DNA of 64,000 nt. It comes from Larus michahellis (lineage: Eukaryota > Chordata > Aves > Charadriiformes > Laridae). The stretch is from NCBI RefSeq assembly GCF_964199755.1, contig NC_133904.1, positions 1,612,001 to 1,676,000 of the forward strand, read 5' to 3'. A program made the translations under genes and the position numbers. Under the pieces are notes generated by a model. The model saw only the letters and a program-made list of their open reading frames with translations. It did not search any database and was not told where the DNA came from. Each line of letters starts with the position of its first letter. Position 1 is the first letter of the stretch. Below are positions 57,004-64,000 of the stretch, one piece after another.

Positions 57004-58570
57004 ATGAGGAATAAATTCCTTATCATTTAAGCGTGTCAGAGAAACAGGTTTCCCACAGAGTGCCCCGGAGCGTTTTTCCTTACAGACCACAGACACCGCG
57101 TCCTCGCCTTTCTGAGCGGGACCGCGTCAGTGCGCTCTAGTAAAAAGGTCTCCACTCCTCCCGGGACCTTTGTGAGGAAGCCACAGCAGTCTGCCCAACG
57201 TTAATGGCATTTTTCATCACCCGTAGCACGACAGGACAGCAAAAGGAAAGGACAGATATACAAGAAAATTATGTGTACCCCTTAATACGAAGGGGGAAAA
57301 AAAATACGCCATCATGAAAATGAGTCGCTCTTCATGACAGACATCAGAATTCCACTATTGCAATGGGAGAGGAGGTATCCAAAGGGTGTTAAAATTAAGC
57401 TTTCTACTTGGTAGTCTCAGCAAATTTGGTCCAGAGGAGTGAGCACAGCACAGGGCGATGACTGCAGGGGGCTCCTTGGGCCGAGAACGCCGGGCTTGCG
57501 CTGCCTAAGGAAAAATGGACCGCGAACATTTATATTTAAAGAACAGTGGGAATAAAACCTGGGAGACATTAGCAGCAACTGACAGAAAAAAAGCAGTCTG
57601 CGGATACGGGAAAAGATGTGATCTGCGCTGAAACCCGGCTGTGCAGGCGGAGTGACTGAATGCTCGGCTTCTCCCACTGTGGAGCTATTTCTGGGTTTGG
57701 AAAGAAATCCTCTAGAGGGAGTCAGAAAATTGTTTAAAGGAATTTTTTTTTCCCTTTCAGTCTGATAGTATCTAAAGACCAAGGGACCGTGAGCCATTCC
57801 ACAAAGAAAAATAGTAATTAAAGAACTTTGCTTCATTAAATGAGGAATATTTAGAGCACAGCAGAGGCAAAAGGCTCGCGGAGCAAACAGAAACGTTTAC
57901 ACGCCGAGAGGCACCGGCGCAGCAAACTGCAGAGCGAAAGGGAACCTGCCTCTCCGGGGAACTTCAAAGAAAGACATTTTCACCTGTCAAAGAGGTTTTT
58001 GGCGACGAAATCCACGCAAGCCAGAGGAGCTGTAGGGATGGAAGGCTCGCAGCGCCGGGTGAGAGCAGGCAGAGCCAAGCGAGGGGGTGGGAGGCGCAGG
58101 GTGGTCCCCAAGGTCAGGGCTGGGAGATGCGATGCGCCGTCTCCGGGCCGTGCACATCAGCACTTCCACCGTCCTGCCTCTGCTACCAGATACAGAAGCA
58201 CGGTAAATATTTAATTAGATAGCGTTATGGCCAACATAACATCACTCTTTGCTCAGGGAAGTGTTTTAAATAATTTTAAACTGGAAAGTTATTTTAGGCT
58301 CTTTGAAGATTACAGCCATTGTAAATCACTGGGGGAAACGCAGTCTTGTTTTTTTTTCCCCCCAAATGTTATGAACGATTTCATTATATCCAGAATTTAT
58401 TATCCACAGTTTGACACTTTTAACCTATTACAAAATTTATGGTTGTGATTTCAATAACACTCTGTAGCTGTTCATGCATGCGAGTAGTCCCACAAAACCC
58501 AATGGAAATGCATGTGTGAAAACGGGATTTCTGCTCCAGGAAAATGCTAAATTTGTTTTGGTTTTGTTTT

Positions 58571-58593
58571 GGGGGGGGGGGGGGGGGGGGGGG
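58571..58593 (+). repeat. Poly-G run (23)
   Basis: Twenty-three consecutive G after a GTTTTG-rich stretch. Confidence 0.95.
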
Positions 58594-59115
58594 AATCTGA
58601 ATTGGGATGAAAAGTTGCTATTGCAAAACTAACAAAATGAAAAACACATGGGAAAAAGGAAAGTTTTCTTTTAGAGCTTCAAAACAAAATTTACTACAAT
58701 GTTTCTTTCATTTTGATGTCTGCATTTCAAACGACAAGAGCAAACAGCCTGGCGGCCCAGCTACCCGTCTGCAGGTGGTCCCTGCTGGGAGCAGGGGACA
58801 GGGCTGGCACCGCCAGTGTCACCTACCCCCCGCGAGCGCCCAGGCAGCGACTCCCGGGAGCCAGCGCCAGCGCCGCGGCCACGGGGAAGGGAACGCCTGG
58901 GAGTAGCTGTGACCGAAGAGCAAATCCCCGTGGCCAGCAGGGCTGTTCCAAACGCGGCACCTGGCTGGAACTGCGGGAATAAGAACCGCCTCAAAATACC
59001 GCAAACGATAACATCTGAAGTCGGAAAGGCAAACGAGACCCCTTACGCTATCAAACAGAAAATGAGGTGGGAAAGGCAAACCAAAACGTGATTTCAATTT
59101 TTGAAGATTTTACAT

Positions 59116-59135
59116 CCCCCCCCCCCCCCCCCCCC
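59116..59135 (+). repeat. Poly-C run (20)
   Basis: Twenty consecutive C, that is poly-G on the minus strand. Confidence 0.95.
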
Positions 59136-59710
59136 ATTACCGAAACATCAGACACAACAATTTTAAAAAACAGATGCTGTGATACAAAACTTCTATCCAA
59201 ACGTTTCTGCCCATTCCAGCTTAGTCCCTAAACCAAATCAGTGAGAACTTGACACAGGGAGGTTCCTCTACCAGCAAAGCAGTTGGAGCGAAGATGGCAT
59301 CTGCTCCAGACAAAAGACTGGACTTTTTACTGCATTCCTCTCAAAATAAAATCTCTTTTTGTTGAGAGAGTTGGCAGCTCAGGCTCTGGCCTACCTTTCA
59401 GTTCAGTTAAAATACAGCTAATTTAAAAACATAGGCTCATCCCTTTAAACCAAGACTCACTCAGAGACGAATCGGGGCTGACACCGCTGCCAGGTGGCCG
59501 CAGCAGACGGAGTGCAGCCGCCCTCCCAAGGGCTAGAGATGGCAGTGCTTACGCAGGGTTTATAGACTCAGAAAACAGAAGGAAAAGGCTCACTTTGATA
59601 GTTAATGCTGGGAACGCCACACCAGGGTCTGTGGGTTGTCACGTCACTTGTGCATGCAGAGAGAACTAGGTCCCACTGGACTATTGCAGTGGGACCCCCA
59701 TCCTCTTGCT

Positions 59711-59727
59711 CCCCCCCCCCCCCCCCC
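59711..59727 (+). repeat. Poly-C run (17)
   Basis: Seventeen consecutive C within a C-rich segment. Confidence 0.95.
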
Positions 59728-61129
59728 GTAGGCATCCAGACAAGCCCTAACACCACGCCGCTGTTTCCCCCGCGCCCATCAAATCCCCCCGCTCCACAAG
59801 GGCAGCTTTCTTGTACTGCATGGTTCGCGGGAGCGGAATCCGATTCAGAAATGACTTCCCAGGAACAATCCACGTGTGCCTCTCCACGGCTTTCCCACCT
59901 CCGCCTGGTGAACGCTCAGCAACTGGAAGAGATGAGCCAGACAAAGGAGCTGCCAGGTTCTTCTCTGGGACAGCTGTGCTCACCCACCAAAGACGCCCTT
60001 CCCCGGTCACCCCAATCAAGACAGCCTTGACAATACTGACTCTGCACGTTATTCTGACTTTTTACATTTTTGCCTATGGTACACTGGAAACAACCTCTGG
60101 ATCGCTGCCAAGCATGCTTCTTCCTTGAAATCTATAGCCCCCTATTCCTTAAAAAAAACCCAAAAAACCAAAAACCAAACACAAAAAACAAACCAACAGC
60201 CACACCCAAACAGCTCAACAAAAATCAAAAGACAAAAAAAACCTAAACAAAATCTACACCCACTTTTTACTAAAGCGCCTTGCTCCAACTCCTCAGTTTC
60301 CTGTTGTTTAAGGGAAAGAATATTATGATGCATCTTACAAAACGCATCCCACCTTTGCAATACTGTATAATTAGCAAAAGTAAGGGTTTGTCTGCGCACA
60401 GATTCTGTACCAATCCAACTAGCTCCATTTGTTTGGAAACAAATACAGTTAATTCATAAAAGTTGCTAGTGTCAGTGTAATTATATTAGTATAAACTTAT
60501 TGATATAGTTCATGAAACCACTTAACTACTACGCTTAAATGCATGCATAATTGTGCTTGGACCAGCTCTAAATTTGACAAACATATGCCTGACATTTTTA
60601 AAGTGCTAGTAAAGAGTATGTTCAAATGAACCCCTTAGAGATCTCAAATCTAAATTAGGAATCTGAGATAACAGGAACACAGAGACGGCATTAAGTTCCA
60701 GGCCTCAAGCCTAACGATTTGCCGGTACTTGAAATTTCCTGCAGCTCTGCTTGCTATGTGGTGTTACACGGCGTTCTGTGTTGATAAACGGAAGAATTTG
60801 TTAGGAAATAACTGGTATTTAGAAGCTCTTAGGAAACAGGTTTACTGGGACACCGAGGGAGCTCAGGGGCAGTCAGTCACCCCCGACGGCTGCTGCCCCT
60901 CTGCCAGCCTTTCCACTGAACGTTCTACCTAACCATCCTTTTCTTCTCAAAAGAACCTGACTTAACGCATTCCTGGAGTTAGGAACGCCCCAGCCACCTC
61001 ATGGTGGTCAGACAGGCTGGGAAAAACATTTGGTCAAAACACCCTCACTTGAAAATGAGCTTTGAGACCAACTGCAGAGAGCAAAAAGCCTGTGAGGTCC
61101 TGTGCTCACTACCAGTGCGTGCTGTTCTG

Positions 61130-61680
61130 GGCTCCCCAGTACGAGACAGACGTAGACTGGTCCTACAGCAAGTCAAGTGCTCGGCCACAAAGATGATTGA
61201 GGGACTGGAGCATCTTTCATATAAGGAGAGGCCGAGAGAGCTGGGACTATTAAGCCCGGAGAAAAGGCAGCTCAGGGAGATCTCACCAGTGCGTATAAAT
61301 ACCTGATGGGAGGGAATGAAGACGAGGAAACCAGACCGCTCTCAGTAGTGCCCAGTGACAAGAGGCAATGGGCACAAATAAAAAGAATTAAAAAAAAAAA
61401 AAAAAAAAGGAAGTGTCATCTCAACGCAGCAAAACACTTTCTTGTTTTGGTTTGGGGTTTTTTTTTTGTTTGTTTGGGTTTGGTTTTTCTTGGTTTTTTT
61501 TTTTTTAACTGTGAGGGTGGTCAGCGGCTGGAGCAGGCTGCTCAGAGAGGAGATGCAGTCTCCCAACCTGACTTGACACGGTCCTCCATAAGCTGGTGCA
61601 GCGGACGCTGCCTCAGCAAGGAAGTTGGGCTAGCTGATCTCAAGAGGTCCCTTCCAACTCAACCGATTCTGTGAGGAGCC
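61130..61680 (+). mobile_element. CR1 fragment (diverged, T-rich insertion)
   Basis: Sense CR1 blocks: GGAGAGGCCGAGAGAGCTGG, CGTATAAATACCTGATGGGA, GTGGTCAGCGGCTGGAGCAG and CCCTTCCAACTCAACCGATT. It is interrupted by an A run and a T/G-rich tract at 61389-61506 and is more diverged than the others. Confidence 0.88.
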
Positions 61681-62221
61681 CCATCAGGGAGTTTTGTGCA
61701 ATTCAGAAACTCCACTGAGAAAAAAAAGAATAAATAAAAAAAATCTCAAACCCTTATCAAGTTCCTGTGCATTACTCAGACAAAAATAACCCAAAGGGTG
61801 ACAAACACCTTCCGGCCAGCAGCTCTGGCTCCATTAGAGAAGCCCTAGTGATTTATCTGTCAATACCAAATTGGCTAGCTGTGGACTTGCAGCTGGAGAG
61901 GCGGCAGCAGTGAGCGCACGTAAATGTTGTGGAGCCACAAAGCAAAATCTGTGACAGAGAGAAGTCACTCTAGACATCTGCCAACTTCTCTTATTGCAGA
62001 CCCGCAGCACTTGCCAGTCAGGGTCAGCTGGCTCATCCCCAAACTGGCAATTGTTGCACGAACTTTCTCATGTAATAAATACATAAATAAAATAAAGAAG
62101 CAGCATGTTCTTCTGCATCAGCCCCTTTCTCAGTGTCACTGGTTCTAGATCTATTGCCTGTCTTTTGTCTTGCTGCCTGTCTGGAACTCGCCAGCGTGAG
62201 GAATGCAGCGCGATCGCGTGT
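61681..62221. other. Intergenic, no gene recognised
   Basis: Ordinary sequence between two CR1 fragments. No exon or other feature recognised. Confidence 0.45.
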
Positions 62222-62390
62222 CATAGAATCACAGAATGGTTCGGGCTGGAAGGGACCTTAAAGATCATCCAGTTCCACACCCTCGCCCTGGGCAGGGACA
62301 CCTCCCGCTAGACCAGGCTCCTCAAAGCCTCATCCAGCCTGGCTTTGAACACCTCTCTAGGGATGTCTCTTTGCTAGGGCCTGTCCCTGC
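62222..62390 (-). mobile_element. CR1 3' fragment
   Basis: Begins CATAGAATCACAGAATGGTT and continues GGGACCTTAAAGATCATCCA and CAGGGACACCTCCCGCTAGA. Only the last 170 bp of the element remain. Confidence 0.92.
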
Positions 62391-64000
62391 TTTGGGGGCA
62401 GTGGGAAATCAAGGAAATTTACGGTATGAAACAAGAAGCATCACAGGCATTGCTCAGTTTGAGCTTAAGTCCCACATCTCAATTACACCAGATCCAACTC
62501 ATACAACACACACCACCGTAACTCCCAGACACATGGCACATCTCCACCACGCTCAACAGCTGCTCTCTCAACAACAGCTGAAATGCAAGATGTTTAATGC
62601 AAATTCTGAGACCCTGAGATGGGTTTCAGATGCGGATGCACTCCAGAAACACCTGAATAGAGTTGTGTGAGGTTTTTTTAAACACAGGATACCTTTAGGA
62701 ATGAGGATCTTAAATACCTGGAAGTCTTTGCGCAACAGAAACGGCCTATAGAACAGACACTCACAGCTAAAGGGAAACTCAGTCTGCTCAAAGCAAATAT
62801 TCCAAATTGATTCACTTGAGGGAAAGATTTAAAAAGTTTTTTGCCCTTTTTTTTTTCCCCAGGTTGTGAATTTTCTTTACATACCCTAAAAAAAAAAAAA
62901 AAAAAAAGGAGAAATATAACTAGTTACATTTTGCTTAAAATGAAAAAATAAAATAAAATAAAAATTCCTGCCTGCTGAGATCTTACGTTGGATGCTGAGG
63001 TCTTCTCTCCCATGGGGTACGCGTAGTCATAATCTGAGAGACAGTAGCAAAATCTGGTCTGCAAAGGAAATTGCTTTACTACAGGTGGCTTAAAATTATC
63101 TGGTTTCTATTTATGCTCATTAAATCAAATACCTGGGGAAAAGCAATGTTGGCTGAGACTTCAAATCCTTGCCTTTGCAAGCAAAGGCTTCTAAAGCTGA
63201 CAGCCCCCCATCTCTGGGTTATCCACAGTCCCCCAATAGAAAAAAAATGCAACCCATATTTCTGAAAAGATAAAGAGGATTTCTTTCCCATCCTGTTTTT
63301 TAGGCACCATGGAAAATAGATTTTTTTTTTTTTTTTTTAGAAGTGACATTACAAACTTCTCCCCATTCTGCTATATGCTACAAGCAGGAACAGCAGCTTT
63401 TTGAGAAACATCCATAGAAATAATAGATCACAAAGGAACGAGAGAACTGGAAATAACAGAAACCACAAAGTAAAAGATTTTAGAAGGAACAAAAAAAAAT
63501 TCAAAAATTTTCTACTTACCTGATTTCCTAACCACGAACTGATGTCATTCCCCAACCCCCCCAATTCTAAGGTCTGCATCTGAACCAGCAAAAAGCTATT
63601 AAATAGTCAGAGAATTAGCTTTGGACCCATGTGTATATTAGAACATCTGAAGGGAAATTAGGCAAATAATCGCTTTTTATTCAGAAGCCTAACTCAATTT
63701 TCATATTAGAAGAGTACTACTTACTTCCAGTCCCACCAGTTTTCCCAGAATCTCCACCCCATTAAACTTGCTTGGCAAGATATTGACTGACAACACCTTT
63801 CCCCAATGAAACGCAAGTTAAGAATCACTTGATCATCAGCATTCTTTGGCAGACAGTTCCTGAGAGTGTTTCACAGCCTGCTGAGGAGTCTAGGAGCTGA
63901 TTAATGCTTCCTTAGGTATTACATACACCTGATCTATACTGGTAACCCCTTTTGGGGACATGAGGCCACAAAGCCACATCTGTAAAACTCTTAATGTTCC
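62391..64000. other. Intergenic, no gene recognised
   Basis: AT-rich, with A runs near 62889-62907, an (AAAAT)n stretch near 62940-62965, and a T run at 63320-63339. No coding exon recognised. Confidence 0.45.

Larger units (their letters stand above)
56155..61100. other. Intergenic, no gene recognised
   Basis: No conserved exon seen. Contains a small repeat at 56925-57003, three long G/C runs, and an A/C-rich tract near 60150-60250. In human, ANP32A lies beyond SPESP1, but no part of it was found here. Confidence 0.45.

Noticed and set aside
56155-64000. ANP32A or another human 15q23 neighbour to the right
   Set aside because: No leucine-rich repeat exon or acidic tail was found on either strand, so synteny alone does not justify a call.

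Overview
The window looks like a stretch of bird nuclear genome. Two things support this. At least eight fragments of CR1 (the dominant avian non-LTR retrotransposon) lie on both strands, several with the typical 3' tail related to ATTCTATGATTCTATG. The one gene that can be fully reconstructed is a vertebrate NADPH oxidase split into 15 coding exons. No bacterial-style operons, tRNA, rRNA or CRISPR were seen. The species cannot be told from the sequence.

Layout. 1-19.4 kb: no recognisable coding exon, one CR1 copy, probably intron or upstream sequence. 19.4-20.65 kb: a strong CpG island with CCAAT boxes, an E-box and two minus-strand splice donors. By recalled synteny with human 15q23 it is probably the GLCE promoter, firing leftward. 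20.65-29.3 kb: intergenic, with an internal CR1 fragment, AT-rich blocks resembling conserved non-coding elements, and a near-perfect 95-bp palindrome at 25.8 kb. 29.3-29.85 kb: a 42-bp minisatellite. 30.16-40.71 kb: NOX5 on the minus strand. Its 15 coding exons join in phase to 719 codons plus stop, and two of its introns carry large minisatellites. 40.7-49.5 kb: no gene recognised, two CR1 copies. 49.5-56.0 kb: a second minus-strand gene-like structure. Four exons with matching splice phases run from a GC-rich signal-peptide exon to a terminal exon followed at once by AATAAA. Its position upstream of NOX5 and a short local similarity suggest SPESP1 (sperm equatorial segment protein 1), but the terminal exon carries three apparent frameshifts and the first exon has no in-frame ATG. 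56-64 kb: no gene recognised; two CR1 fragments, and three of the four unusually long G or C runs found between 53 and 60 kb.

How the genes relate. NOX5 is a calcium-activated superoxide generator: EF-hands, a six-helix haem domain, then FAD and NADPH domains. In mammals SPESP1 lies directly upstream of NOX5 in the same orientation and GLCE directly downstream. The order seen here (CpG island, NOX5, SPESP1-like) is the same block on the minus strand. NOX5 rests on direct sequence evidence. The SPESP1 and GLCE identities are inferences from context.
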